In this document: positions 16,583 to 25,439 of the stretch, in pieces | How positions within the stretch are numbered: the stretch's first letter is position 1 | Layout: each line of letters opens with the position of its first letter | From: JADKAV01 sp963732355 | Lineage (GTDB): Bacteria > Actinomycetota > Actinomycetes > S36-B12 > UBA10799 | Direction: 5' to 3' | NCBI GenBank assembly: GCA_963732355.1 | Contig: CAVSZD010000011.1 | Coordinates: 62,001 to 126,000 of the forward strand | Length of the DNA stretch: 64,000 nucleotides | The notes under the pieces: generated by a model | What the model saw: the letters and a program-made list of their open reading frames with translations, nothing else | What the model was told of the DNA's origin: nothing | Databases searched by the model: none | Program-made: the position numbers and the translations under genes

Positions 16583-18253
16583 TCAGCCGTAGACGCGGAA
16601 GCCGCGCCCACTCTTGCGTCCCAGGTAGCCCGCCTCGACCATCTGCTCAAGCAGGCGGGCCGGCGCCAACTCCGGCAGGCGGAACTCGCCGTGCAGTGTT
16701 TGCTCGATGGCCAGTGACACGTCGTTGCCGACGACATCCAGCAGCGCGAAGGGGCCGAGCGGAAGTCCTGCGCCCTTGGTCATGACCGTGTCGATCTCGT
16801 CGGCAGTTGCGTAGTGCGACTCGAGCAGAAGGACCGCATCGTTCAGATATGGGAACAGCAGAGCATTGACGATGAACCCGGCCCGGTCGCCGCACTTGAC
16901 GGGGTGTTTGCCGATCTTCGTGCACAGGTCGACGACCGTGTCCGTGACATCTTGCGCAGTTGTAACCGGGCTGACCACCTCGACCAGCTTCATGATCGGA
17001 GCGGGGTTGAAGAAGTGCATTCCCACGACGTCGCCGGGACGATCAGTGACCGCTGCCATCTCCACCACGGGTAGCGACGAGGTCGTTGTGGCCAGGATCG
17101 CGCCCGGCTTGCAGATCCGGTCGAGGTCGCAGAAGAGCTCGAGCTTGACGTCGAGGTTCTCGACAATGGCCTCCACCACGAGGTCCACATCGGCGAGGGC
17201 TTCGCGCTCGGTGGCGCCGGTGATCCGGCCCAGCACCTCATCGCGGACAGCTTCGGTCATCTTGCCCTTGGTGACGGCCCTGCCCAAAGACTTGGTGACG
17301 GCGGCCCGCACCCCGGCGAGCTTCTCATCGCTGCGGGCGACGAAGACCACGTTGTAGCCGCTCTTGGCGAACACCTCGACGATCCCCGAAGCCATCGTCC
17401 CGGTGCCCACGACCCCAACGGTCGAGACTGGGCGCAGCGTGACCTCGCCGACTTGCTCGCTCGACCCCGCCTCGTCGGCGTGGTCGTAGAAGCCGCGTCC
17501 GGCCTTCTCGCCGGTGTGCCCGGCCGCGATCATCTGCTTGAGGATCGGTGCGGGGGCGTGCAGGCGCCGACCTGTGCTGGCGTAGAGGGCGTCCAGCACG
17601 TCGTAGGTGGTGTCGATGCCGATCTTGTCCAGTAGCGCCAGTGGGCCGATCGGGTAGCCGCATCCGAAGCGCATGGCCGCATCGATGTCGTCGCGGCTCG
17701 CATAGCCCGACTCGTACATGTTCACGGCGTGGTTGAGGTAGCCGAAGAGCAGACCATCAGCGATGTAGCCGGGCTTGGACCGCACGACTGTTGCGTCACG
17801 GCCGGCCGCGGTCAGGAATGCCTGCACGGCCTCGACGGTGTCCAGGTCGGCGAAATCAGGACGCACGATCTCCGCGTGAGTTCGCGCGGGGTCGTGCGGC
17901 AACGCGAGTCCGAGGACCCGGTTCGGCCGTCCCGAACTCAGGGCCAGATCGGTGACCGACAGCGCGGTCGCGGTTGTCACGAGAACCGCATCGTCGGCCA
18001 CGATCGCACCCAGTTCACCGATGACGGCGTGCTTGAGGTCGTGCTTCTCGGGAAGGCACTCGATCACAATGGCCGCTGGCCCGGCGTCCTTCAGCGAGGT
18101 TCCGACTGGTAGGCCCGCCCGCTCGGAGGCCGATTGGGCAGTCACCTCGTCCTTCTCGATCGCAACAACCTGCCAGCCCGCCTCAGCGGCCAGTCTGGCC
18201 ACCTGGGTCCCAACAGTCCCCACCCCGACGATTGCCACTGTGTTCTGCGCCAT
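16583..18253 (-). CDS. Fused double 3-hydroxyacyl-CoA dehydrogenase
   Basis: The upstream-extended frame begins at 18334, but MAQNTVAIVGVG at ATG 18253 is the natural Rossmann start, giving 556 residues. Two complete 3-hydroxyacyl-CoA dehydrogenase units lie in tandem (about 1-280 and 285-556), each with a GxGxxG nucleotide loop and a C-terminal helical half ending GRKSGRGF-like. The second unit has the catalytic-His motif GMHFFNPAP. The first reads GLALPHDPA instead and probably has altered or no activity. The enzyme oxidises 3-hydroxyacyl-CoA in beta-oxidation or C4 metabolism. Confidence 0.88.
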   Translation of the reverse strand: MAQNTVAIVGVGTVGTQVARLAAEAGWQVVAIEKDEVTAQSASERAGLPVGTSLKDAGPAAIVIECLPEKHDLKHAVIGELGAIVADDAVLVTTATALSVTDLALSSGRPNRVLGLALPHDPARTHAEIVRPDFADLDTVEAVQAFLTAAGRDATVVRSKPGYIADGLLFGYLNHAVNMYESGYASRDDIDAAMRFGCGYPIGPLALLDKIGIDTTYDVLDALYASTGRRLHAPAPILKQMIAAGHTGEKAGRGFYDHADEAGSSEQVGEVTLRPVSTVGVVGTGTMASGIVEVFAKSGYNVVFVARSDEKLAGVRAAVTKSLGRAVTKGKMTEAVRDEVLGRITGATEREALADVDLVVEAIVENLDVKLELFCDLDRICKPGAILATTTSSLPVVEMAAVTDRPGDVVGMHFFNPAPIMKLVEVVSPVTTAQDVTDTVVDLCTKIGKHPVKCGDRAGFIVNALLFPYLNDAVLLLESHYATADEIDTVMTKGAGLPLGPFALLDVVGNDVSLAIEQTLHGEFRLPELAPARLLEQMVEAGYLGRKSGRGFRVYG

Positions 18254-18295
18254 GGTGCCCAGTCTGCCAAGTCGGTCATCGGCGACAATAGGTGG

Positions 18296-19135
18296 GTGTG
18301 GCACGCCCGACCCCTGTTCGACGACGACATCCAAGAGGTCGTCGCGATGGTCAATGCGTGCGAACTCGCCGACAGCGGTGAGGTGATGCTCGAGGTCGCC
18401 GACGTGGTCGCGGACCTAGCGGGGGCAGACCGGGACCGCGATGCCACGGTCGTGGTGCAGGACGGCCGAATCGTCGCGTGGGCACTGATCTGGGACGCCC
18501 GGAAGCGCTGGGCGGATGTGCATCCCGACGCTCGCGGTCAGGGCATCGGCACCTGGTTGCTCCGGTGGTCGTCCTGGCGGGCGCGTCAGCTCGGGGCTGA
18601 CCGCACGGGTCAGACGATCGACGACCGCCGCACCGAGGTTGCGCAACTTTTCCAGGCCCACGGCTACACCCCCCGGTACGAGTCCTGGGTGTTGACCATC
18701 GACGCCGCCCCGCTGGAACACACCGCCCACGCCGCGCTGGACACCGATGCCGCACTTCAGTTACTGGAGCAGGCATTCGGCGAACACGCCGACAGGACCC
18801 CGGTCTCCTTGGACCGCTGGCGTGCCACCACCGTGCTGCGCCAGGGATTCGTCGCGGAGGACCTTCTGGTTGTGCAGCGTGACGGACAGGTGGCCGCGGC
18901 AGCCTTCCTTGTCGATGCCGACGAGATCTGGGTGGACAAACTGGCAGTGGCCGAGCACTTCCGGGGCCAGGGTCTGGCGCGAGAACTGCTCTCGGCCGCG
19001 CGGGCCCGGGCTTTTGAGTCCGGCTACGAACGCGTGCGGCTGTCAACCGACTCCAACGCAGGTGTGCTTGAGGTCTACCAGCGCTTGGGCATGAGTGTCG
19101 AGCGCTCCTACACCCACTGGGCAGTGGACCTGTAG
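18296..19135 (+). CDS. Tandem GNAT-family N-acetyltransferase
   Basis: The protein has 280 residues from GTG 18296; the frame is open further upstream, over the start of the divergent dehydrogenase, which argues against a longer start. Two GNAT domains are present, with acetyl-CoA loops RGQGIG (about residue 80) and RGQGLA (about 225). This two-domain layout resembles mycothiol synthase, but I see no decisive MshD signature, so the substrate is left open. A GACAAT-like -10 lies just before the GTG, so the message may be leaderless. Confidence 0.8.
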   Translation: MWHARPLFDDDIQEVVAMVNACELADSGEVMLEVADVVADLAGADRDRDATVVVQDGRIVAWALIWDARKRWADVHPDARGQGIGTWLLRWSSWRARQLGADRTGQTIDDRRTEVAQLFQAHGYTPRYESWVLTIDAAPLEHTAHAALDTDAALQLLEQAFGEHADRTPVSLDRWRATTVLRQGFVAEDLLVVQRDGQVAAAAFLVDADEIWVDKLAVAEHFRGQGLARELLSAARARAFESGYERVRLSTDSNAGVLEVYQRLGMSVERSYTHWAVDL

Positions 19136-19181
19136 CCGCACGCCCGGGCTGCGGTCCGGCGGTCCGGCAAACCGGGTCCTG

Positions 19182-19249
19182 GTTAGAGGTTGTGGTCCGC
19201 GTTAGCGAATCCACGCGTTGTTTCGCTAACCAACAGCACAACCTCTAAC
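19182..19249. repeat. 68-bp palindromic element, copy A
   Basis: The outer arms GTTAGAGGTTGTG / CACAACCTCTAAC (13 bp, perfect) enclose a second inverted pair GTTAGCGAA / TTCGCTAAC. The element lies between the GNAT gene and nucS (convergent). The same element recurs at 19351-19418 and 37021-37088. Confidence 0.9.
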
Positions 19250-19350
19250 GCGGGCACCCCGGCGCAGTCCCCGCCGCAGTCCCCGCCCGCGGTCTCCGAC
19301 CCGCCGGTCCCCCAAACCGCCGGTCCCCCAAACCGGCAAACCGGGTCCTG

Positions 19351-19418
19351 GTTAGAGGTTGTGGTCCGCGTTAGCGAATCCACACGTTGTTTCGCTAACC
19401 AACAGCACAACCTCTAAC
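19351..19418. repeat. 68-bp palindromic element, copy B
   Basis: It differs from copy A by one base in the loop and keeps the same nested arms. Flanking bases match copy A as well, so a unit of about 113 bp (19164-19276 and 19333-19445) has been duplicated with a 169-bp period. Together the two units and their GC-rich spacer fill the 323-bp gap between the GNAT gene and nucS. Confidence 0.9.
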
Positions 19419-19458
19419 GCGGGCACCCCGGCGGAGTCCCCGACCCGCCGGTCCCCGG

Positions 19459-20130
19459 TCAGAACAACCGTGACTGCTCATCGTCGAACCCCCGCAGGTG
19501 GTCGTAGTCGACCACCACACAGCGGATCCCCCGGTCCTGGGCCAGTGTTCGAGCCTGCGGCTTGATCTCCTGGGCGACGAATACCCCCGAAACCGGGGCC
19601 AGCAGCGGATCCCGGTTCAGCAGTTCCAGATAGCGGGTCAGTTGCTCAACTCCGTCGATCTCCCCGCGCCGCTTGACCTCGATGGCCACAGCGGCGCCGG
19701 CCTCGTCGCGGCACAGCAGGTCCACCGGTCCGATCGCGGTCGGGTACTCCCGGCGGACCAGCGTCCAACCCTGACCGAACGTGCTCACCTGCTCGGCCAG
19801 CAGTTCCTGCAGATGCGCCTCAACGCCGTCCTTGATCAAGCCGGGGTCCTGGCCGAACTTGCCCGACCAGTCGTGTTCGATCCCGTCGATGCGGATGATG
19901 AGGCGCTCGCCGGCCTTGTTGGTGACCTCCCAGATCGTGTGATCATCGTCGTGCGACTCGACCAGGGTGCACGGCGGGGTCATCCAGTTGAGCGGTTTGT
20001 ACGCCCGGTCGTCGGCGTGGACGCAGACCGATCCATCGGCCTTGAGCAGCAGCAACCGTCGGGCCATCGGAAGATGCGCCGAGAGCCTTCCGACGTAATC
20101 GACCTGGCAGTTCGCCACAACCAAACGCAT
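19459..20130 (-). CDS. nucS: Mismatch endonuclease NucS (EndoMS)
   Basis: The protein has 223 residues. An N-terminal DNA-binding/dimerisation domain precedes a RecB-like nuclease domain with D137, E151 and K153 in PVDLL...AIEVKRR. NucS cuts both strands at mismatches and provides the non-canonical mismatch repair of actinobacteria lacking MutS/MutL. The C-terminus ends QSRLF, matching a sliding-clamp-binding tail. It lies 7 bases downstream of hbd, probably co-transcribed but functionally unrelated. Confidence 0.93.
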   Translation of the reverse strand: MRLVVANCQVDYVGRLSAHLPMARRLLLLKADGSVCVHADDRAYKPLNWMTPPCTLVESHDDDHTIWEVTNKAGERLIIRIDGIEHDWSGKFGQDPGLIKDGVEAHLQELLAEQVSTFGQGWTLVRREYPTAIGPVDLLCRDEAGAAVAIEVKRRGEIDGVEQLTRYLELLNRDPLLAPVSGVFVAQEIKPQARTLAQDRGIRCVVVDYDHLRGFDDEQSRLF

Positions 20131-20137
20131 CAGCGAC

Positions 20138-20983
20138 TCATGTGTAGTCGTAGAAGCCCTTGCCGGACTTCCGGCCGAGGTCTCCAGCAGTGACCATGCG
20201 CTGCAGGATCTCCGGCGGGTTGAACTTCTCGTCCTGAGTGTCTGCGTAGATGTTTGACGTCGCGTTCAGGATGATGTCGACACCGGTCATGTCGGCAGTC
20301 TGCAGTGGCCCCATGGCGTGCCCGAAGCCCAGCCGGCAGGCCGTGTCCACATCCTCGGCTGTGGCGACTCCGGACTCAACAAGGGCGATTGCCTCCATGG
20401 CCAAAGCCGTGATCAAGCGGGTGGTCACGAAGCCGGCCACGTCCCGGTTGACCACCACGACGGTCTTGCCGACCCCTTCGGCGAAGTCCTGCGCGCGCGA
20501 CATCGACTCGTCACTGGTCTTGTACCCGCGGACCAGTTCGCACAACTTCATCATGGGTACCGGGGAGAAGAAGTGGGTTCCGACGACCTGCTCGGGCCGA
20601 CTCGTGACCGCCGCGATCGACGTGATCGGGATGGCCGAGGTGTTGGTTGCCAGCAGTGCGTCCGGCGCACACACTTGGTCGAGGCGACGGAACACCTCCG
20701 CCTTGATGTCGAACTTCTCGAACACTGCCTCCACGACAACTTCGGAGTCGGCGATGGCGTCGAGGTCGGTCGTGGTCGTAACACGCCCCAAAGCGGCCTG
20801 CGCCTCATCAGCGGTCAGTTTGCCCTTCTCGGCGAACCTGGACAAGGACTTCTCGATCCCAGCCCGACCCCGGTCCAATGCATCCGAGCCGACATCCTGC
20901 AGCACCACATCATGGCCTGCAACGGCGCATACCTGCGCAATTCCCGCGCCCATCAGCCCTGCACCCACCACTGCGATCCTCAT
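20138..20983 (-). CDS. hbd: 3-hydroxybutyryl-CoA dehydrogenase
   Basis: This 281-residue single-unit enzyme has Rossmann motif GAGLMGAGIAQ at the N-terminus, catalytic His in GTHFFSPVPMM, NTSAI substrate region and C-terminal GRKSGKGFYDY. It reduces acetoacetyl-CoA or oxidises 3-hydroxybutyryl-CoA. With the thiolase and ccr of this window it fits an acetyl-CoA to crotonyl-CoA sequence; a crotonase is not seen here. Confidence 0.92.
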   Translation of the reverse strand: MRIAVVGAGLMGAGIAQVCAVAGHDVVLQDVGSDALDRGRAGIEKSLSRFAEKGKLTADEAQAALGRVTTTTDLDAIADSEVVVEAVFEKFDIKAEVFRRLDQVCAPDALLATNTSAIPITSIAAVTSRPEQVVGTHFFSPVPMMKLCELVRGYKTSDESMSRAQDFAEGVGKTVVVVNRDVAGFVTTRLITALAMEAIALVESGVATAEDVDTACRLGFGHAMGPLQTADMTGVDIILNATSNIYADTQDEKFNPPEILQRMVTAGDLGRKSGKGFYDYT

Positions 20984-21041
20984 GGTTCGAGGCTAGCGCC
21001 GGGCAGATGCGCGAGTCCCCGGAGGGGCGCAGAATGGAACG

Positions 21042-21371
21042 GTGCCGGCGTGGTCAACGTACTCGTTCATGTTCGGCCCACTGGTCGCGCTGGTGATCAT
21101 GGCCGTCATGATCCTTCTGCTGCGCTGGGCGTTCAGCCGGGGCGGTTCACTGGTGGCCGACGAACCGACGCCCGGCCGTCCTGACCAGTACGGGCTGATG
21201 GTTCCCGTCGCGGCCGCCCAGGATTACGTGCGGGCCGAGATGCAGCGCCGGATGCTGGTGGACCAAGGCGTGAAGGTGAATCTTGTGCGCACCACAGAAG
21301 GACCGCAGTTGATGGTGTGGAAGAAGGACCGCGACCGTGCCCTCGAACTACTCAATCAGGGAGGCGCCTGA
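21042..21371 (+). CDS. Small membrane protein with DUF2007-like tail
   Basis: The protein has 109 residues from GTG 21042. One transmembrane helix lies at about 8-27. A soluble tail of about 60 residues follows (QDYVRAEMQRRMLVDQGVK...DRALELLNQ), resembling the short signal-transducing or DUF2007-type fold. The function is unknown. The 3' end overlaps murA by 20 bases, tail to tail. Confidence 0.65.
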   Translation: MPAWSTYSFMFGPLVALVIMAVMILLLRWAFSRGGSLVADEPTPGRPDQYGLMVPVAAAQDYVRAEMQRRMLVDQGVKVNLVRTTEGPQLMVWKKDRDRALELLNQGGA

Positions 21372-22614
21372 CCTCGGCTCCTACTGAGCACAGCGCGTCG
21401 ATGAAACCTGCGTAGCCGCGGTCGATGTGATGGGTCTCGTGCACCGTGGTGGTGCCCTCGGCCACAAGGCCGGCCAGAACCAAGCCGGCGCCGGCCCTGA
21501 CGTCGGTGGCTTCGACCGGAGCACCGGACAGCCTGGAGCGGCCACGCACCAGGGCGTGGTGGCCGTCGGTGTGAACGTCGGCGCCGAGCCGGGTCAATTC
21601 ATGGACGAAACGGAATCGCGCCTCGAACAGGTTCTCCGTGACCATGGCCGCCCCCTCGGCGATTGCATTGAGGGCGATGAATTGCGGCTGCAGGTCCGTG
21701 GCGAAGCCCGGATACGGCAACGTCACGATGTCCACGGACTTGGGGCGCCGATCCATGCTGACGCGGAACCCGTGGGCGAGGACCTCGACCATGGCGCCTG
21801 CGGACACCAGTTTGTCCAGTGCGATCTCCAAGTGCTTCGAGATCCCCTGGTCGACGACCAAGTCCCCCTGGGTCATGACAGCTGCCACCGCCCAAGTCCC
21901 GGCCACGATTCGGTCCGGCACTGTTCGGTGGGTCACAGGATCCAGGAACTCGACACCTTCGATCTCCAAGGTCGACGACCCGACGCCGCCGATCTGCGCG
22001 CCCATCTCGATCAGCATCTCGCAGATGTCCACGATCTCGGGTTCGCGCGCGGCATTGTCGATCACAGTCGTGCCTTTGGCCAGCACCGCTGCCATCAGCA
22101 GGTTCTCAGTGGCTCCCACGCTGGGGAAGTCCAGCCAGATCGACGCGCCGTGCAACTGGCCGGCTTTGGCGATCAGGAAACCGTGCTCGCTGGTGACCTC
22201 CGCCCCCAGCCTGGTCAGCCCGTTCACGTGCATATCCAGCCCGCGGCTGCCGATCGCGTCGCCTCCGGGTAGCGCAACGTCAGCCGCACCTACCCGGGCC
22301 ACCAATGGCCCGAGCACGCAGATCGAAGCGCGCATCTTGCGCACGAGGTCGTAGTCGGCTTGGTGCCCGAGTTGTTCCGGAACGTCGATGACCACCGTGC
22401 CGGCGATGTGGTCGTGTTCCACGGAACACCCGAGCCTGCGCAACAACTCCGCCATGATGGTCACGTCGAGGATGTCGGGAACCTCGGTCAAAGTGGTGGG
22501 TCCCTTGGCCAGCAGAGCCGCTGCCATGAGCTTCAGGATGCTGTTCTTGGCTCCGGGCACCCGCACCGTCCCAGCAAGCCGATTGCCGCCAACCACCTCA
22601 AATGTCACTGCCAC
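21352..22614 (-). CDS. murA: UDP-N-acetylglucosamine 1-carboxyvinyltransferase
   Basis: The protein has 420 residues, full length, and makes the first committed step of peptidoglycan synthesis. PGAKNSILKLM holds the conserved catalytic Lys/Asn. The flexible-loop residue that is Cys115 in E. coli is D119 here (GGDAIGSR), the same replacement that makes mycobacterial MurA insensitive to fosfomycin. The start is GTG 22614. A second in-frame GTG at 22608 is possible. Confidence 0.95.
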   Translation of the reverse strand: MAVTFEVVGGNRLAGTVRVPGAKNSILKLMAAALLAKGPTTLTEVPDILDVTIMAELLRRLGCSVEHDHIAGTVVIDVPEQLGHQADYDLVRKMRASICVLGPLVARVGAADVALPGGDAIGSRGLDMHVNGLTRLGAEVTSEHGFLIAKAGQLHGASIWLDFPSVGATENLLMAAVLAKGTTVIDNAAREPEIVDICEMLIEMGAQIGGVGSSTLEIEGVEFLDPVTHRTVPDRIVAGTWAVAAVMTQGDLVVDQGISKHLEIALDKLVSAGAMVEVLAHGFRVSMDRRPKSVDIVTLPYPGFATDLQPQFIALNAIAEGAAMVTENLFEARFRFVHELTRLGADVHTDGHHALVRGRSRLSGAPVEATDVRAGAGLVLAGLVAEGTTTVHETHHIDRGYAGFIDALCSVGAEVRRLPD

Positions 22615-22671
22615 AGGATACGTCCGGCTTTCCGGGCGTGGGGGCAGGTTGGCCGCACTCGGAAGTTCGCC

Positions 22672-23373
22672 TCAGAGGCGCCCGGCGCGGCGATGTACCC
22701 AGCTTGCGGCGATGAAGCCGAGCCCGTTGATCGCCCAGTGCAGTGCCATCGGAGTGAGCAACGACCCGGAGTAGATCCGCAGACCGCAGAAGACCACCCC
22801 GGCCACGGCGGTCCCAGCAACAGTGAACACGACCGACTGGATCCGGCCCCAGATCCCCCCGCCGAGCAGATCCCCTACTGCGGCGTTGGCATCGTGCATC
22901 ACCAAGCTGGGCAGGATGTGCCAGAAGCCGAACAACACACTCGAGGCCAGAACCGCCTGCCACAGGGGTAGCCAGTCGGACAGCAACACCAAGCCGACTC
23001 CACGGAAGGCCAGCTCCTCGAACAGGACCGTGCCGAGCGGGACATTGATCAAGGTCTTGTAGAGCAGAGTCTTGGGGCCGAGCACCGCACGATCGTCGGC
23101 CAGGAAGCGCCGTGTGAATGTCATCGACCCACCGATGACGTACACCAGGGTGACCAGCCCGATGCAGCCGGCAGACCACACCAACCCCTTGACCCACGAG
23201 TCGGGACCCAGCCCGATATCTGTCAGCGAGACCCCCGATCTGTAGCCGATCCACACGATCAGGACACTGCCGAGCACCCCCGTGGGCACGTACCACCTCT
23301 CCGCCACGTACGGCGAGTGGTTCAGGACGTTGACAATGATCAACAAGCCCAGGACGACGAGGTCGAGGGTCAC
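22672..23373 (-). CDS. CPBP-family intramembrane glutamic protease
   Basis: The protein has 233 residues and about seven hydrophobic helices. The catalytic motifs are EE at 119-120 with R124 (FEELAFRG) and H152 in FGFWH; a third motif, HWAINGLG, is near the C-terminus. These are membrane-embedded proteases related to Rce1; the substrate is unknown. GTG 23373 is 3 bases after the stop of the large hydrolase gene, so the two are co-transcribed. Confidence 0.88.
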   Translation of the reverse strand: MTLDLVVLGLLIIVNVLNHSPYVAERWYVPTGVLGSVLIVWIGYRSGVSLTDIGLGPDSWVKGLVWSAGCIGLVTLVYVIGGSMTFTRRFLADDRAVLGPKTLLYKTLINVPLGTVLFEELAFRGVGLVLLSDWLPLWQAVLASSVLFGFWHILPSLVMHDANAAVGDLLGGGIWGRIQSVVFTVAGTAVAGVVFCGLRIYSGSLLTPMALHWAINGLGFIAASWVHRRAGRL

Positions 23374-23376
23374 GGG

Positions 23377-25419
23377 TTATGCGACGGGTGCGGTGGTGGA
23401 CGAGGAACTGTCTGAGATCCCCCATTGGTTCAGTTGGCGCTGCAGAGCCTCGCTGGCGCGCTGCAACTGCTCGGCCTGCACACGGTCGGTCGCCCACTCG
23501 AGTTCCCGAGCGCGCAGGGCCCGCTCGATCTCCAGCATCGTCGCGTCGTCAGTCGGCAAGTCGAAGGCCAGGGAGGTGAAACCCGCCAGATCCGCCCGAT
23601 AGTCGTGTCCACGAGCAACAAAGACGCCAGGAACGACGTCGGTGCTGTTCTTGAGATCGACCCCGATGTTGATGAACGTGCCCACCGGTCGCCAGCGGAT
23701 ACCCCTCGGGATGCCCGGTTCGCGAGGTTCCTGCAGCCAGGCGGGGACATCCACGGCCACCTCCGGGCTGAACTTCACAATGGGGTCCTCGTGGTGGCTC
23801 ACCAGGAAGATCCTGGCGTCGGCACGGACCTGCTCGGGAAGTGCCTCGAACTCCTCCATGCTGGCCACCTCGACCACACGGCCGTCCGGGTCCCGGCGGG
23901 CCGGGTCGGTGCGCCAGCGGGCAGCCCAGCCGCTGCCGGCCGGGGTGCCGATGAACAGCGCACGCTGCACGCCCGCCCGCGCGAAACCGCTCATGCCTTC
24001 GTGCAGGAACGCATCCTGCATCGTGTGCGCACCCAGGGATTCCCCGAAAACCACGAGCTTGGGGCGCTTCTCTTCCGGAATGGCTCGCAGTCGCCACGTC
24101 AACGCGTGCAACATCGCGCGGTTCTGCTCCCGGCCCATCGAGACGCGGTCCAGGGCGATGAAGGACGGCCGCAGCGAATACTGCAACGCGAAGGTCGCGC
24201 AGTCGCCACCGGTCAGGTATTCCAACGACTCCATCATGGCGTAGTTCAGATACCCGGTCCCGGTCGGAGAACAGAAGCACAGAACCTTGCGCTCGAACGC
24301 CCCCAGGTCCTCAAGTTCGCGCATCAGGATGTCGACCCGCTCGTCGACCAGACTCGCGGAAGCAAGGCCGACGAATGCCCGGATCGGGTCCATAGCCGGT
24401 TTGCCGGTTACCTCTGTGATCTCAGCAGCTGACAGTGCCATGTTGACCACACGACGGCCTTCACGGCTCAAAGTGTCGAATGGGACCTGCGAGCCGGGCC
24501 CACCGGACACCGTCAGCATTGTCGGCTGCTTGTTGTACGCAGCCTCGATCGCGGCACCACCGGCGTCAGCCTGCCTGTTGACGTATTCCAGACCCACCAC
24601 GGCGACCCCGGTCACCGCACCCAGGGTGGCAGCATGACCGATCAGGTTCGCAAACGGCGCCAGCGAGGGTGCCACCCTGCGGATGCCGTGCGCGATGCCT
24701 TCGGATGCCAGCGACTCCACGAACGCGGCTCCCTGCAGGCCCGCGCTGACACCAGCACCGAAGAGCAAGGACCTGCTCAGAGGCGGGACCTTCTCGTACT
24801 TGGCAGCCTGACGTTCCTCGTAGGCAGCGGCTTGCGAGGACAACGGCAGCGGGTCGGTCGGAGGCGGGAGCAGGTCGCGTTTGGCATCGCGACGATTGCG
24901 CGCTGTCAGCCCCACCGCCGCCGCAGTGGCCAGCGTCAGCATCGCGGGCCCGACGAAGCGTCGGAAACTGCGCCCCGTGCGCGCCTCCAGCAATTCAGCA
25001 GCACCCAGAGTCCCTGCCGCCAACAAACCCGTGACACCGGTCAGGGCCGTGATCCACGCGCCACTTCGAAGTGCCGCCCGCTTTACGGGCTCGCCGGGGC
25101 GACGTGGCAGCAGGCGCCAGATCGCGACCCCACCGGCCGCAGCTCCAGCGTGAGCGATGGCGTGCGTGGCCGCGGCGACACCAGGGCGTTGCATACGTTC
25201 ATGGCCGACAACTGCTGTGGCGAAGCCTTCGACTGCTGCACCGGTGGTTGCGACCAAGCCGTAGTTGACCGCGCTGGTCAGTCCGGTAAGGATCGCTTGA
25301 TCCCCAACGCTGCGGGGCAGCAATCCGGGCTGATATGACATGCCAATGCTGGCCATCGAAGCCATCGTTGCCACGCGCGAAGTGAGGCTAATCTCGGGCA
25401 CATCCACCATGTTCGTCAT
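23377..25419 (-). CDS. Membrane alpha/beta-hydrolase (Abhydrolase_9 type)
   Basis: The protein has 680 residues. The N-terminal half has about six hydrophobic segments (about 40-175 and 215-285). The C-terminal half (about 290-600) is a hydrolase with nucleophile S461 in VFGESLGAH. I recognise the actinobacterial family with an Abhydrolase_9 domain and its N-terminal membrane domain, thought to act on lipids; the substrate is unproven. It is co-transcribed with the CPBP protease gene. Confidence 0.82.
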   Translation of the reverse strand: MTNMVDVPEISLTSRVATMASMASIGMSYQPGLLPRSVGDQAILTGLTSAVNYGLVATTGAAVEGFATAVVGHERMQRPGVAAATHAIAHAGAAAGGVAIWRLLPRRPGEPVKRAALRSGAWITALTGVTGLLAAGTLGAAELLEARTGRSFRRFVGPAMLTLATAAAVGLTARNRRDAKRDLLPPPTDPLPLSSQAAAYEERQAAKYEKVPPLSRSLLFGAGVSAGLQGAAFVESLASEGIAHGIRRVAPSLAPFANLIGHAATLGAVTGVAVVGLEYVNRQADAGGAAIEAAYNKQPTMLTVSGGPGSQVPFDTLSREGRRVVNMALSAAEITEVTGKPAMDPIRAFVGLASASLVDERVDILMRELEDLGAFERKVLCFCSPTGTGYLNYAMMESLEYLTGGDCATFALQYSLRPSFIALDRVSMGREQNRAMLHALTWRLRAIPEEKRPKLVVFGESLGAHTMQDAFLHEGMSGFARAGVQRALFIGTPAGSGWAARWRTDPARRDPDGRVVEVASMEEFEALPEQVRADARIFLVSHHEDPIVKFSPEVAVDVPAWLQEPREPGIPRGIRWRPVGTFINIGVDLKNSTDVVPGVFVARGHDYRADLAGFTSLAFDLPTDDATMLEIERALRARELEWATDRVQAEQLQRASEALQRQLNQWGISDSSSSTTAPVA

Positions 25420-25439
25420 TCTGCCTTAGGGTCAAAAGC

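Noticed and set aside
19183..19417. Short proteins encoded across the palindromic elements
   Set aside because: The frames simply read the inverted repeat on each strand and have no ribosome site; the DNA structure explains them.
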